A stretch of 64,000 nt of DNA from Bacillus ndiopicus (GCF_000612805.1 NZ_HG964403.1:744001-808000); one strand, 5' to 3'; numbered from the stretch's first letter, positions 1 to 9,764 are shown. Notes: generated by a model from the sequence alone, not told the origin. Program-made: numbers and translations.

Positions 1-51
1 GGTCAGCTCGAAAAAAATCCTGACGTAAGTTAGCCAAGGCGTAATTGACTT
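1..51 (+). repeat. Partial interspersed repeat upstream of ylbG
   Basis: The window opens inside a non-coding stretch whose last 21 bases (31-51, tagcc-aagg-cgtaattgactt) match 37381-37401 in front of ileS at 17 of 21 positions, and the flanking TCAG-TCG-AAAAAA block also lines up. Both copies sit directly upstream of a gene's ribosome binding site. It could also hold the last codons of an upstream gene cut by the window edge; that cannot be decided here. Confidence 0.45.
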
Positions 52-68
52 GGAAATGAGGGGAACTT

Positions 69-341
69 ATGAACGAAAGACAGGGACTTATTGTTTATGT
101 TAATCAATTGAAGCATGCCAAATCCTTACGTAAATATGGTCATGTTCATTATATCTCAAGAAAATTAAAATATGTCGTGATGTATTGTCAGCGCGAGGAT
201 GTTGAGGCAACTAAAAATAAACTACAACGCCTTCCATTTGTGAAAGACGTTGTAGAATCATTTAGACCGTTTTTAAAAACGGAATTTGAAAATGCTAAGC
301 CTGACAAAGCGAAGGAATACGATTACAAATCAGGTCTATAA
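69..341 (+). CDS. ylbG: YlbG family protein (DUF2129)
   Basis: Small cytoplasmic protein of 90 residues matching the YlbG/UPF0298 family, whose biochemical role is unknown. The N-terminus (RQGLIVYVNQLKHAKSLRKYG) and the VVMYC segment are typical of the family. A GAGGGGA ribosome binding site ends about five bases before the ATG. In Bacillus subtilis ylbG precedes ylbH (rsmD); here an inverted gene and an exported protein lie between them. Its stop overlaps the end of the convergent gene by six bases, and no terminator is visible between the two. Confidence 0.85.
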   Translation: MNERQGLIVYVNQLKHAKSLRKYGHVHYISRKLKYVVMYCQREDVEATKNKLQRLPFVKDVVESFRPFLKTEFENAKPDKAKEYDYKSGL

Positions 342-731
342 TGCGTGCATAGCAGGGATATAGTGATTTAATCGTAAAATGCCAATTAAATATTGGTAAA
401 ATAAAGCCGTTTCAGTAAAATCAGCGGAATGCTTCACTTCAAGATAGTGTAGTTGTTGATTTACGTGTTGGACACTCTGTTTAAAAATTTCTAAACGTTG
501 TGTTGGTTTTTCCTCATTATAAGGAATCCCTTCACGGCATATGTAAATCGGCATGAATTTACTCTCTTGTGCTGGTTGTAATGCAACGGCAAGTGAGGCA
601 TATGTTTTTCCTTCCTTCTGTGAAGTAAACACAAATGTGCGATGAATACGAGCTTTATTTGTATTAATTAACTCACAAAGCTCAAATACGTCGCCATAGC
701 CTTGTCCTAACTCGATAAATTGTTGAATCAT
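336..731 (-). CDS. Conserved hypothetical protein (DUF7147-like)
   Basis: 131-residue soluble protein without signal peptide or membrane segment. It starts MIQQFIELGQGYGDVFELCE and contains an ICREGIPYNEEKPTQR segment. I recognise it as the small conserved Bacillales protein that databases sometimes mislabel as methylthioribose kinase; nothing in it resembles a kinase fold and no function should be inferred. A rightly placed AAGGGTGTGA site precedes the ATG on the minus strand. It is transcribed against its neighbours, and its end overlaps ylbG by six bases. Confidence 0.7.
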   Translation of the reverse strand: MIQQFIELGQGYGDVFELCELINTNKARIHRTFVFTSQKEGKTYASLAVALQPAQESKFMPIYICREGIPYNEEKPTQRLEIFKQSVQHVNQQLHYLEVKHSADFTETALFYQYLIGILRLNHYIPAMHAL

Positions 732-786
732 TATAAGTCACACCCTTTCCACACATAATAGTATCATGATGCAGGAGGATGAGCAC

Positions 787-2214
787 ATGAAATTTGCCAT
801 TAGCTTTTTTGTTGTTTTAGTTAGTACTATAAGCGCACTACTTTTTATGCAATTTCAAGTTTATTCAAATCAAATTGATTTGGAGGATTCAGCGTTTAAC
901 TATTCACAAGAAATTGAAATTGTTTATCGTGGTGAAAGTTTAGACATTCGTCAGCATTTTAAAAATTTACCGAATGAGGATGTAACAATTGTTTGGCCAA
1001 GCAAGGCTGAAAATCCAAACTGTTTTATTGAAACTGAATATAGTTGTTCGCGTTTAAGTGAAGATTTAACTACTTTTAATAGTGGAGAAAATCGCACGCA
1101 GTCGCTATCGTACATAATTCCTTTAAAAGGAGGACTTAAATCTAATCAATTAATGGAAGATTTATTTATTAAATTGAAAAATGGGACTGTTAAGTTTTCA
1201 ACAGTACATATTTCAACTGATAGTGAGATAGGCGGTCAGTGGGTAACTGGCTTACCATTAATCGGTCAACAGTCGTTATCACTTGTAAATTATTCGATGT
1301 TTAGTGGAGAAGGGGAAGTTCGAGACCTTTATTGGAAGGCAGGGAATTTGGCGCTACAACAAGCAACAAACACCATTTCTGTTTATGCAAAGAACCCAAC
1401 TTCTATTGCTTTTAACGAAAAGCTAGCAAAGCTAAAACTTTTAAATGATGAGCATATTGCGATTGTTGAAGGGGAAAATAATTCAGATTCACAAGGTAAG
1501 CGCATTTTATTTTTACCACAGATTACAACGAAGCAAATTCAGCAGTCTGTCATATTTGCGCAATTAAATGCGATGTATGATTTTGTTGATACACCGAGAT
1601 GGTTAAAGGAAGTTGTTGCGAGCTATTTAACAGGGAGTACATTAGGTGGAGAGCGTGCGACAACAATCGTTCAAACATTGACGAACCAAATGACAGATGA
1701 GCAACTGCAAAAATGGCTTGATGAATTGCGGGCGCTTCAAGGTAAAGAAGTGACGCCAAGTAAATTAGATGAGGTCTTATCTACAGTATTTGGTATTCAT
1801 ACATCATACTTTTCGTTGAATGCTAACTCTAAGGAAATATTCCCATTCTTATTTAATGATAAACGAGATGTTTATATTGACGAGGAGAAGCAGAATACAG
1901 TTGATGTTATTTTCAAAGAAGGACTTGTTCTATACTCAGCGCAAGACTTGCTTAATGGTCTAGGCTATGAGGCTACAAAGGGGCAGAATGGTTATTATGT
2001 TGAAAATGCAACACGTGCCTTCAGATTCCCTAATGAACCTGGTTTCTACGTGTTTAATCAACGACGTTATAATACAATTTCAGAACCTATTGTACAAGTT
2101 GCTGGGCAATATTATATTGAAGAATCATGGTTACAACGTCTGTTTTTAGTAGAAATTCAAAAAACAGAGCAAAATATTAATTTAATTACTGCTGAAGTAC
2201 AGCAGGAGAAATAA
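787..2214 (+). CDS. Exported or membrane-anchored protein of unknown function
   Basis: 475-residue protein with an N-terminal hydrophobic segment (FAISFFVVLVSTISALLFMQF, about residues 3-23) followed by a long extracellular part. There is no lipobox cysteine, so it is either a signal-anchor or a cleaved secreted protein. No catalytic motif was recognised. The start at 787 was chosen because AGGAGG lies at 773-778, eight bases upstream; an ATG at 766 would place that site inside the gene. rsmD follows 15 bases downstream, suggesting cotranscription. I cannot name a family. Confidence 0.75.
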   Translation: MKFAISFFVVLVSTISALLFMQFQVYSNQIDLEDSAFNYSQEIEIVYRGESLDIRQHFKNLPNEDVTIVWPSKAENPNCFIETEYSCSRLSEDLTTFNSGENRTQSLSYIIPLKGGLKSNQLMEDLFIKLKNGTVKFSTVHISTDSEIGGQWVTGLPLIGQQSLSLVNYSMFSGEGEVRDLYWKAGNLALQQATNTISVYAKNPTSIAFNEKLAKLKLLNDEHIAIVEGENNSDSQGKRILFLPQITTKQIQQSVIFAQLNAMYDFVDTPRWLKEVVASYLTGSTLGGERATTIVQTLTNQMTDEQLQKWLDELRALQGKEVTPSKLDEVLSTVFGIHTSYFSLNANSKEIFPFLFNDKRDVYIDEEKQNTVDVIFKEGLVLYSAQDLLNGLGYEATKGQNGYYVENATRAFRFPNEPGFYVFNQRRYNTISEPIVQVAGQYYIEESWLQRLFLVEIQKTEQNINLITAEVQQEK

Positions 2215-2229
2215 AGGTTTGGTGAAAAT

Positions 2230-3286
<1,057 letters not shown>

Positions 3287-3290
3287 AAGA

Positions 3291-3333
3291 ACGACTAGTC
3301 TTAAAGCATTTGCTTAAAGACTAGTCGTTTTTT
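3291..3333 (+). terminator. Rho-independent terminator after coaD
   Basis: A perfect 12-bp stem ACGACTAGTCTT/AAGACTAGTCGT (3291-3302 with 3317-3328) is followed by six T. The A-rich 5' side means it could also stop transcription arriving from ylbJ on the other strand. Confidence 0.92.
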
Positions 3334-3353
3334 AACATAAAAATTAATCGCAT

Positions 3354-4295
3354 CTATAAAAAAATTAACCAATAAATTGTTGGGATAATGACTACATAAA
3401 GAAGGCGCATGTATATATATGGTCGGAACGCAATGGCGTTTGATTTTGCAATAACGAGTACTTGCATATGGATGCTTAAGCTTTGGGCGGTTAGCCCTGT
3501 AACCAACGCTAATATAAGTAGTGTACCTTGAAGATCTCGCTGCATTAACTGCAATCCATTTGTCATTTCAAGTAATGACGCGAAGAAAATTTGCAAATTG
3601 TTATTCAAAGTGAAGAAATGATTCATACTATGCAAAAGGACAGCATAAATCGTTGTAAAAAAAACAATCGTTGCACAAACAATTAATACTGTTGGTACAC
3701 TATCCTTTATACTTTGGGCAAATGCGTAGCGCGCGGTAACTGACTGTGATACATTTTGATTTCTATGATGCGGCAAAGCAATATAAACAATACAAAGCAA
3801 TAATAATGAGAATATATGCAGCACAATTAAATAGCGCCATCCTATAGTTACATCATTAAGTAAATCTAAACTGACGAAGCCTATGATAAAGAGAGGGCTT
3901 GGACAATGGCAAATACCGAGTAAAATGGCAGCCTCCTTTTTTGACAGCTCATTCGATTTGAAAAGCTGAGCAATGGCAGCAGCACCTGTTGGGAACCCAC
4001 CTAAAGCGCTAATAGCATATGTTTTTATATATAATAAAAAAGGATGTGCTGTATATTTTCCTGTAATACGCAGTAGCCAGCTCGTTAAAATCAAATACGG
4101 CAGTAGATATGGAAACAAAGCTTCCATAAATAAATGAACACCTAAGTCTGCTCCTTCGTGTGCGACACCAGGAAAAAGAAGGAGTAAAATAATTAATGTA
4201 AAACAAATAAAAATAGCGAAAAAATGTGTAATAACATCAACTCTTTTCAATATTTTGTGAAGTGTTGTCACAAGTGTTACACTAACTATATGCAT
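3354..4295 (-). CDS. ylbJ: YlbJ-like sporulation integral membrane protein (nucleoside recognition/Gate domain)
   Basis: Up to 313 residues with about eight hydrophobic segments. The GGFPTGAAAIAQLF stretch near residue 98 and the CHCPSPLFIIGF stretch match YlbJ, a SigE-controlled protein required for normal spores in Bacillus subtilis. It is clearly shorter than the roughly 400-residue Bacillus protein and lies inverted relative to ylbI/ylbL, where Bacillus subtilis has it co-directional. No ribosome binding site is visible before the ATG at 4295, so the real start may lie downstream (for example TTG at residue 16). Confidence 0.75.
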   Translation of the reverse strand: MHIVSVTLVTTLHKILKRVDVITHFFAIFICFTLIILLLLFPGVAHEGADLGVHLFMEALFPYLLPYLILTSWLLRITGKYTAHPFLLYIKTYAISALGGFPTGAAAIAQLFKSNELSKKEAAILLGICHCPSPLFIIGFVSLDLLNDVTIGWRYLIVLHIFSLLLLCIVYIALPHHRNQNVSQSVTARYAFAQSIKDSVPTVLIVCATIVFFTTIYAVLLHSMNHFFTLNNNLQIFFASLLEMTNGLQLMQRDLQGTLLILALVTGLTAQSLSIHMQVLVIAKSNAIAFRPYIYMRLLYVVIIPTIYWLIFL

Positions 4296-4337
4296 TCATG
4301 CTATTTATTAGTCATAGGCAAAAGGAGTCGGGGCATC

Positions 4338-5381
4338 GTGAAAAAGAAAATAGCCATTATTATTGTGGCTTTTGTTATGTTAAGTTTTTTAATGTTTTAT
4401 AAGCTTGATTCCTACATTATGAGCCCTGGAAGCGCATATGATGTGAGCGAATTTGTTGATGTTCAAAATGCAGGCAAAGAGAATGAAGGAACATTTAATT
4501 TAATGACTGTATCAATGATGAGGGCAACCCCACTTTTATATGCAATTGCTCTTGTTAAAGAGCATCAGGAAATAATACAGTTAAACAATGTGCGTCAAAA
4601 TGAAGAAGATGATGAAGAGTATAATATTCGTCAATTCAAGCTAATGACGGATTCACAGTTTAATGCCCTATATGTAGCATTCTCCAAAGCGGGGCTAGAC
4701 TATAAAGTTACATTCAAAGGGGTATACGTATTAAATGTGTTAGCTGGGGGAGCTGCTGAAGGCATCATAAAAGCTGGCGATGAGATTGTCGAGGTCAATG
4801 GACAGCGCATAAAAAAACAATCGGAGTTAGTAGATATTATCAGTAAAGCACAAAAAGCCGATAGTGTGGAGCTTGTCATCAATCGTAATAATGAATTATT
4901 AACGAAGGATGTACAATTAAAGGAAATTCCCGGATCTGATGGTCGTGTAGGGCTAGGGGTAGTGTTTACAGAAAGTAAATCGATTAAAACCGAACCTATA
5001 GTGAAGATTAATGCAGAGGATATAGGAGGTCCATCTGCTGGTCTAATGTTTACACTGGAAATTTTAAATCAATTGTTGAATGAGGACCTTACAAAGGGCT
5101 ATACAGTTGCTGGAACAGGTGAAATGCATGAGGATGGTACTGTTGGACGTATTGGAGGTATCGACAATAAAGTAATTGCTGCTGACCGTGATGGTATGGA
5201 AATTTTCTTTGCACCAGATGATGAAATCACTGCTGAAATGCGTCAATATAATCCAAAAATCGAATCGAACTATGCGGTAGCAGTTAAGACTGCAGAAGAA
5301 ATTGGTACTAAAATGAAAATTATCCCAGTTAAAACAATTGATGATGCACTAGATTATTTACAAACTTTGCAGCCAAAATAA
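4338..5381 (+). CDS. ylbL: YlbL membrane-anchored Lon-like (S16) protease with PDZ domain
   Basis: 347-residue protein: N-terminal anchor (KKIAIIIVAFVMLSFLMFY, residues 3-21), a PDZ domain around 125-205 (GVYVLNVLAGGAAEGIIKAGD) and a C-terminal Lon-type serine/lysine protease domain. The catalytic serine is in GGPSAGLMF near residue 234 and the lysine in GGIDNKVIAADRDG. In Bacillus subtilis the homologue degrades the DNA damage division inhibitor YneA. The GTG at 4338 has AAAGGAG ten bases upstream; the frame stays open further 5' to 4224 but that part is cysteine-rich and antisense to ylbJ. Confidence 0.93.
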   Translation: MKKKIAIIIVAFVMLSFLMFYKLDSYIMSPGSAYDVSEFVDVQNAGKENEGTFNLMTVSMMRATPLLYAIALVKEHQEIIQLNNVRQNEEDDEEYNIRQFKLMTDSQFNALYVAFSKAGLDYKVTFKGVYVLNVLAGGAAEGIIKAGDEIVEVNGQRIKKQSELVDIISKAQKADSVELVINRNNELLTKDVQLKEIPGSDGRVGLGVVFTESKSIKTEPIVKINAEDIGGPSAGLMFTLEILNQLLNEDLTKGYTVAGTGEMHEDGTVGRIGGIDNKVIAADRDGMEIFFAPDDEITAEMRQYNPKIESNYAVAVKTAEEIGTKMKIIPVKTIDDALDYLQTLQPK

Positions 5382-5384
5382 AAG

Positions 5385-5434
5385 AAATCTGTAGGGAGAA
5401 GAGATACTCATTTGTCTCACCCTACAGATTTTTT
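5385..5434 (+). terminator. Rho-independent terminator after ylbL
   Basis: A perfect 12-bp stem AAATCTGTAGGG/CCCTACAGATTT (5385-5396 with 5420-5431) runs into a T tract. It lies between convergent ylbL and tmcAL. Confidence 0.9.
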
Positions 5435-5528
5435 GTTTTATTTTTCTAAATGATTTACATTTCAATCAAACAGCAAAAAGTTAGCTGGAAAGCAGCTCGC
5501 AGCCTACTTTTTGGACAACCCCAATCAT

Positions 5529-6740
5529 CTATAGCTCTCGTATAGGTGGTGTATTATAATCGTCATTGATGCTCTGCTTTGCATGAAATTGTAGACCTTG
5601 TTGATATGTTAGCGTTGCCCGTATATCGAGCTCTAGCATTTCATTTTGTATAGCGGCAACTCTGCTAATTAAAGGCAATGTCATTTGTTTTTTATGAGCG
5701 GATAAATAACGTTGTCCATTTTCTGTCATACCAAGCAAACGGATATAGGATGGTTCAGAATAAGCATGAAGCTGTGCCTTTGTAATACCTGTATAAATAT
5801 GTGTTAATATTCTTTGCAAACGTGTCCAAGTATAGCGTTTTGACTTGATTTTATTCATAAAATCGTTAAATGAAGTTGCGTTTTTTGCGTGTTTAATAAG
5901 CGCATATTCAATCCCCTCTGAAACATCTGCAAAAGCGGTAAGCTGCTCTGGCGTATAGCGCAAAATAGTAAAGCGTAATAAAGGCCAAAAAGTATTCCAG
6001 CTTGCAAATATATTATGTGTTTGTTGCCACTCTTCTAACAGTTTATAAGTTGGGAGTGGGATAAATTGCTCTACACCTTGCAAAACTTGTTGTTGAAATA
6101 ATGCTTGCCGTATTCCTGTAGCACTGGCGATTTCGCTTTGCTCATTAATAATATCGTGATAACCTGCGCCTATACGTGTGATTGTGACAGGCTGTATCGT
6201 ATTATTCAACGAATTTGCAGCTTCAATATAATGAAAGCCTAAAATATTATTGGGCTTGGCTAAATCAATATAAGTGCCGGGAAATTGCTGCTGTAAAGCT
6301 GTATAAGCCTCCTGTAATGCCTTTGGGTAACTAATACCTGTAGCGATTAGTTCCTTAATAAGTGCATCATAAAGCCCTCTATTACTCTCAATAAGTGCAT
6401 AGCTATTAAGAAATGGTTGAAGCCTTCCATCCTCACTACCAAAAGCGAATGTTTGGCAACCTATCGCATGGAGTAAAGAAATAGCACCATAGGCAAATTG
6501 CTTTGCGTGTGCCGTACTAAAAATGTAGGGTAATTCAATGACAATATCAATACCATTTGCAAGTGCCATTTTCGTGCGAGTCCATTTATCTACAAGAGCA
6601 GGCTCGCCACGCTGTAAAAACTGCCCGCTCATCACAGCGATAACAACATCGGCCTCTGTTAATTTTTTTGCTTGCTGTGCATGATAGGCATGTCCATTAT
6701 GAAAAGGGTTATATTCTACAACAACACCTACAGCCTTCAT
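5529..6740 (-). CDS. tmcAL: tRNA(Met) cytidine acetate ligase TmcAL (YlbM)
   Basis: 403-residue nucleotidyltransferase-like enzyme that acetylates the wobble cytidine of elongator tRNA-Met using acetate and ATP. The N-terminal VGVVVEYNPFHNGHAYH carries the adenylyltransferase (T/H)xGH signature, and VIAVMSGQFLQRGEPA follows as in the family. The start at 6740 was chosen because GAGGTGG sits six bases upstream on the minus strand; a GTG five codons further out overlaps that site. It is inverted relative to ylbL and yceD, unlike in Bacillus subtilis. Confidence 0.95.
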   Translation of the reverse strand: MKAVGVVVEYNPFHNGHAYHAQQAKKLTEADVVIAVMSGQFLQRGEPALVDKWTRTKMALANGIDIVIELPYIFSTAHAKQFAYGAISLLHAIGCQTFAFGSEDGRLQPFLNSYALIESNRGLYDALIKELIATGISYPKALQEAYTALQQQFPGTYIDLAKPNNILGFHYIEAANSLNNTIQPVTITRIGAGYHDIINEQSEIASATGIRQALFQQQVLQGVEQFIPLPTYKLLEEWQQTHNIFASWNTFWPLLRFTILRYTPEQLTAFADVSEGIEYALIKHAKNATSFNDFMNKIKSKRYTWTRLQRILTHIYTGITKAQLHAYSEPSYIRLLGMTENGQRYLSAHKKQMTLPLISRVAAIQNEMLELDIRATLTYQQGLQFHAKQSINDDYNTPPIREL

Positions 6741-6911
6741 AAATTTCCACCTCACAATCCATATGTTTTAGCTGATAATTGTATAATATACACATTATAA
6801 GTGGTAAAATAAGATTGTTAAAGTAAACCTTTGATTATGAGGGATGGAAAAACAACACGCTGCCTGATAGTGCAGGGCAAATGTAATTTCATATAGTGAC
6901 AAGAAATTATC

Positions 6912-6940
6912 TTGACATCTAATTTAGAAATCTATATAAT
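6912..6940 (+). promoter_or_regulatory. SigA promoter for yceD-rpmF
   Basis: TTGACA (6912-6917) and TATAAT (6935-6940) are separated by exactly 17 bases, a consensus housekeeping promoter. It lies 32 bases before the yceD start, fitting strong growth-linked expression of rpmF. Confidence 0.92.
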
Positions 6941-6971
6941 CAACAGTGTTGTCTAACGAGGTGATTAATGA

Positions 6972-7505
6972 ATGAAATGGTCAATTCATCAACTATCGAA
7001 ATATCGTCAAAATGGACTTCCACTTGATACACATATTCAATTGGATGAAGTGATGACACGCAATCAAGATATTCGAGCAATCTCACCCGCACATGTAAAA
7101 GGGCTATGCACATTTGGTGCATCGCAAATGACTTGTCAATTTACATTAAGTGCGACATTAACTCTTCCTTGTGCAAGAACATGGGAGGATGTTGAATTTC
7201 CGATTGAAATCGATACAGTTGAAGTTTTTAGCTGGATTGATGAGGATAAGCGTGGCGATTTAGACGGGGATATACATTATATCGACGGTGAAGTAATCGA
7301 CATGAAACCAGTATTAGAGGAGTTAATTCTTCTTGAAGTACCAATGCAAGTATTTAAAGAAAATACCGAAGGACAAGTGCACGGGGGTAAAAACTGGTCT
7401 TATACAACGGATGAAGATGTAGCTCTTAGTCGTAAAGATGACGAACCAAAATTGGATCCAAGACTGGCTGATTTAGCTAAGTATTTTGATCAAACAGATG
7501 AATAA
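6972..7505 (+). CDS. YceD family protein (DUF177, YlbN)
   Basis: 177-residue soluble protein of the YceD/DUF177 family, almost always found directly before rpmF; related proteins have been linked to 23S rRNA or large subunit biogenesis, but the exact job is not established. A metal-site-like pair of cysteines (MTCQF ... LPCAR) falls in the central region and the C-terminus is acidic (DPRLADLAKYFDQTDE), both typical. GAGGTGA lies seven bases before the ATG. Transcribed with rpmF from the promoter at 6912-6940. Confidence 0.9.
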   Translation: MKWSIHQLSKYRQNGLPLDTHIQLDEVMTRNQDIRAISPAHVKGLCTFGASQMTCQFTLSATLTLPCARTWEDVEFPIEIDTVEVFSWIDEDKRGDLDGDIHYIDGEVIDMKPVLEELILLEVPMQVFKENTEGQVHGGKNWSYTTDEDVALSRKDDEPKLDPRLADLAKYFDQTDE

Positions 7506-7527
7506 CTATCTGTAAGGAGGTGCCATA

Positions 7528-7701
7528 ATGGCTGTACCATTTAGAAGAACTTCTAAAACTGCAAAAAGAAAGCGTCGTACGCATTTCAAATTATCTGTAC
7601 CTGGTATGGTAGCTTGCCCAAACTGTGGTGAACATAAATTAGCTCACCGCGTTTGTAAAGCTTGCGGACACTATAAAGGTAAAGAAGTAATAGCGAAATA
7701 A
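7528..7701 (+). CDS. rpmF: 50S ribosomal protein L32
   Basis: 57-residue ribosomal protein L32. It begins [19 protein letters not shown] and has a C-terminal zinc ribbon with CPNC (residues 30-33) and CKAC (43-46), so this is the zinc-binding form of L32. AAGGAGGTG precedes the ATG at good distance. It follows yceD by 22 bases and is closed by a strong terminator. Confidence 0.97.
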   Translation: MAVPFRRTSKTAKRKRRTHFKLSVPGMVACPNCGEHKLAHRVCKACGHYKGKEVIAK

Positions 7702-7720
7702 TTCAGTATTACGCTATATA

Positions 7721-7761
7721 AAGGCGAATGAAGAGGCCATGGCTCTTCATTCGCCTTTTTT
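7721..7761 (+). terminator. Rho-independent terminator after rpmF
   Basis: A 15-bp stem AAGGCGAATGAAGAG/CTCTTCATTCGCCTT (7721-7735 with 7743-7757), a seven-base loop and six T at 7756-7761. Confidence 0.93.
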
Positions 7762-7765
7762 CGTA

Positions 7766-7794
7766 TTGTCAAACGAAATATTATTCGCTACGAT
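7766..7794 (+). promoter_or_regulatory. Probable SigA promoter for enoyl-CoA hydratase gene
   Basis: TTGTCA (7766-7771) and TACGAT (7789-7794) with a 17-base spacer, directly after the rpmF terminator and 38 bases before the next start codon. The -10 box is weak. Confidence 0.5.
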
Positions 7795-7831
7795 TGAATT
7801 GTGTGTGCCTAGCACGGAAGGGGAGAGAGCA

Positions 7832-8596
7832 ATGGCATATTTATTTGAACATAAAGATGGTATCGCAACGTTTACAATAAATCGTGAAGAGAAACGGAAT
7901 GCTGTGAACGATGAAGTGATGGATGGCTTACAAGAAGCAATTACATATGTAGAACAAAGTAATAATGTTCGTTTTCTAGTGATTACGGGCGCAGGTGAAA
8001 AATCGTTTTGTTCAGGTGGGGATTTATCTGTTTTTCATGCATTGGAAACGGAAGACGAAGCTTTCGGTATGCTGAGTAAAATGGCGAATATTTTATATAA
8101 GCTTGCTACATTACCAGTACCTACAATTGCATTAATAAATGGAACGGCAGTAGGTGGAGGCTGCGAGATTGCTACAGCTTGCGATTTTCGTTTGATAGCA
8201 AACCATGCGAAGGCAGGCTTTATTCAAGGAACCCTTGCTATTACGAGCGGTTGGGGTGGCGGCACATATTTATTTGAAAGAGGGCTACGCCATGACCGCG
8301 CATTAAAACTGCTTGTGGATGCGAAGGCCTACGAAGCGAGAGAATTATATGAAATTGGCTGGGCAATGAAAGTTTTTGAAGGAACAAAGGAGCAAGCGTT
8401 AACAGATTTTATAGAGGAAATGCGCAAAATTCATCCTTCTGTCCATCAAGCATATAAAGAAATTGAGTTGCGAAAATGGCGTGAACGCAATATATATGAG
8501 CGTGTTATGGAGGAAGTACGTACGTGCGCAAAGTTGTGGGAGAGCGAGGCGCACCATCAGGCTGTTAACAGCTTTCTAACAAAATCAAAAAAATGA
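7832..8596 (+). CDS. Enoyl-CoA hydratase/isomerase family protein
   Basis: 254-residue crotonase-fold protein. It has the oxyanion-hole segments SFCSGGDLSVF (about residues 65-75) and GTAVGGGCEIATACDFR (about 107-123), the hallmark of the family. The glutamate of GGGCE is present, but substrate cannot be told from sequence; acyl-CoA hydration or isomerisation is inferred. GGAAGGGGAGAG precedes the ATG at 7832; the frame is open further upstream through the rpmF terminator, which is not coding. A biotin carrier and a carboxyltransferase follow after gerR, so a branched-chain or propionyl-CoA pathway is possible. Confidence 0.87.
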   Translation: MAYLFEHKDGIATFTINREEKRNAVNDEVMDGLQEAITYVEQSNNVRFLVITGAGEKSFCSGGDLSVFHALETEDEAFGMLSKMANILYKLATLPVPTIALINGTAVGGGCEIATACDFRLIANHAKAGFIQGTLAITSGWGGGTYLFERGLRHDRALKLLVDAKAYEARELYEIGWAMKVFEGTKEQALTDFIEEMRKIHPSVHQAYKEIELRKWRERNIYERVMEEVRTCAKLWESEAHHQAVNSFLTKSKK

Positions 8597-8600
8597 ATGT

Positions 8601-8652
8601 GGCTGTAGGGAGACGCTAGTGTAAATTAGCATTTTCCTATAGCCTCATTTTT
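8601..8652 (+). terminator. Rho-independent terminator after enoyl-CoA hydratase gene
   Basis: GGCTGTAGGG (8601-8610) pairs with TCCTATAGCC (8635-8644) with wobble pairs, an inner GCTA/TAGC stem lies in the loop, and a T run ends at 8652. Confidence 0.75.
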
Positions 8653-8899
8653 GATTCAGCGGATTTTTTGAGCAACCACGAAAAATCTCGAGCTAAGATG
8701 AAATTAATTTAAGCTCATCACATACTTGTTAGAAGGGTGTGAGTTTGCTGTGAGAAATTTCAATAGCACAAAATTGAAAAGTGAGAAGGAGTATAAAAAG
8801 TAAGTATTAAAGGAATTTTAGTTTGATATTTTCGATAGATTTAAGATTCTATTTCCTCGTCTGCTGCATATAGTAGTAAAAAAATAAGAGGTGATAGAG
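8653..8899 (+). promoter_or_regulatory. Intergenic region before gerR with a SigE-like -10 box
   Basis: No gene is visible here. CATATAGT at 8867-8874 resembles the SigE -10 consensus CATAcAnT (one mismatch), 26 bases before the gerR start, but a convincing -35 at the right distance was not found. In Bacillus subtilis gerR (ylbO) is SigE dependent, which makes the site plausible and no more. Confidence 0.3.
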
Positions 8900-9277
8900 A
8901 TGGAAGCGAAAAGAAGAAAAGATCAATGGACGATTGCTGATGATGAAAAATTAGCGGAAATCGTTATCCAATTTGTACAAAATGGAAAAACACAACTCGA
9001 AGCGTTCGAGGAAGCGGCAACAGTGTTAAATCGCACGAAGCAGGCATGTGGTTTTCGTTGGAATAAAACGCTAAGAGCGCAATATGGGCAAATGCTTGGC
9101 AGTGTGAAGAAAAGACCAAAGCAGCTTATGCGTAGCCATTTAAAGCTTGCTTTAACAAGCTTTGAAGAGCTCACGGAAGCTTATGGGCAGCTTGAACTAA
9201 AATATCATGAGCTACAAACAGAGCATGAACGATTACTGAAATGGTTGAAGCAAGGCGCACAGTTTACTCAAAAATAA
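8900..9277 (+). CDS. gerR: RsfA/GerR family sporulation transcriptional regulator (Myb/SANT-like)
   Basis: 125-residue DNA-binding protein. The N-terminal half is a Myb/SANT-like helix-turn-helix (DQWTIADDEKLAEIV ... RTKQACGFRWNKTLR) and the C-terminal third is a predicted coiled coil (ELKYHELQTEHERLLKWLK). This is the RsfA/YlbO family; GerR in Bacillus subtilis tunes the mother-cell programme of sporulation. AGAGGTGA is six bases before the ATG at 8900. It is shorter than Bacillus subtilis GerR. RsfA itself cannot be excluded, as family members are similar. Confidence 0.82.
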   Translation: MEAKRRKDQWTIADDEKLAEIVIQFVQNGKTQLEAFEEAATVLNRTKQACGFRWNKTLRAQYGQMLGSVKKRPKQLMRSHLKLALTSFEELTEAYGQLELKYHELQTEHERLLKWLKQGAQFTQK

Positions 9278-9477
9278 AAAGCTGGAAGTATTTACTTAAG
9301 TATAGAATACGGAACTTTAATTAAATGATGTGTAAGTGTAGTTGTTTCAAATTTTTCGAGCCTTCGCATGAAATCCTCCTCAAAATCGGGGGTATCTGCT
9401 ATAGGCTTTATCTTGATTGTTTGAGAGTTTCAACGTCTAACAAATACTGAAATAAGAAAAAGAAAAATGAAAAATAG

Positions 9478-9507
9478 TTGGAATCAATTATATGAGTGAC
9501 GTACAAT
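9478..9507 (+). promoter_or_regulatory. Probable SigA promoter for biotin carrier-carboxyltransferase pair
   Basis: TTGGAA (9478-9483) and TACAAT (9502-9507) with an 18-base spacer, 45 bases upstream of the biotin carrier start. Confidence 0.5.
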
Positions 9508-9551
9508 AAAGAGGAACAGCTTTGTTCAATTACACAAAGGGGGATTTTCAA

Positions 9552-9764
9552 ATGACACAAGTAAAAGCACCAATGGCAGGTACAGTTTTCGAGGTAAGTG
9601 TAAAAGAAGGGGATACTGTAACGGTTGGACAAACATTAATCATCTTAGAATCAATGAAAATGGAGATTCCATGTGAGGCGGAAGTCGCAGGTACTGTTAA
9701 GAAAATACTTGTAGCAGAAGGCGATTTTATTGATGAAGAGGCGGTCCTTTTAGAGCTAGAATAA
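9552..9764 (+). CDS. Biotin/lipoyl attachment domain protein (acyl-CoA carboxylase carrier subunit)
   Basis: 70-residue stand-alone biotinyl domain. The biotinylated lysine is in ESMKME (residues 33-38, lysine 36), flanked by APMAGTV and EVAGTVKKI as in the YngHB/BLP type of small carrier. It should shuttle carboxybiotin to the carboxyltransferase encoded 24 bases downstream. AAAGGGGG sits upstream of the ATG at 9552; the frame extends ten codons further 5' but that would bury the ribosome binding site. No biotin carboxylase gene lies next to it. Confidence 0.9.
   Translation: MTQVKAPMAGTVFEVSVKEGDTVTVGQTLIILESMKMEIPCEAEVAGTVKKILVAEGDFIDEEAVLLELE

Noticed and set aside
4224..4337. N-terminal extension of YlbL
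   Set aside because: The extra 38 residues are cysteine-rich, unlike the family, and antisense to ylbJ; the GTG at 4338 has a good ribosome binding site and precedes the membrane anchor.
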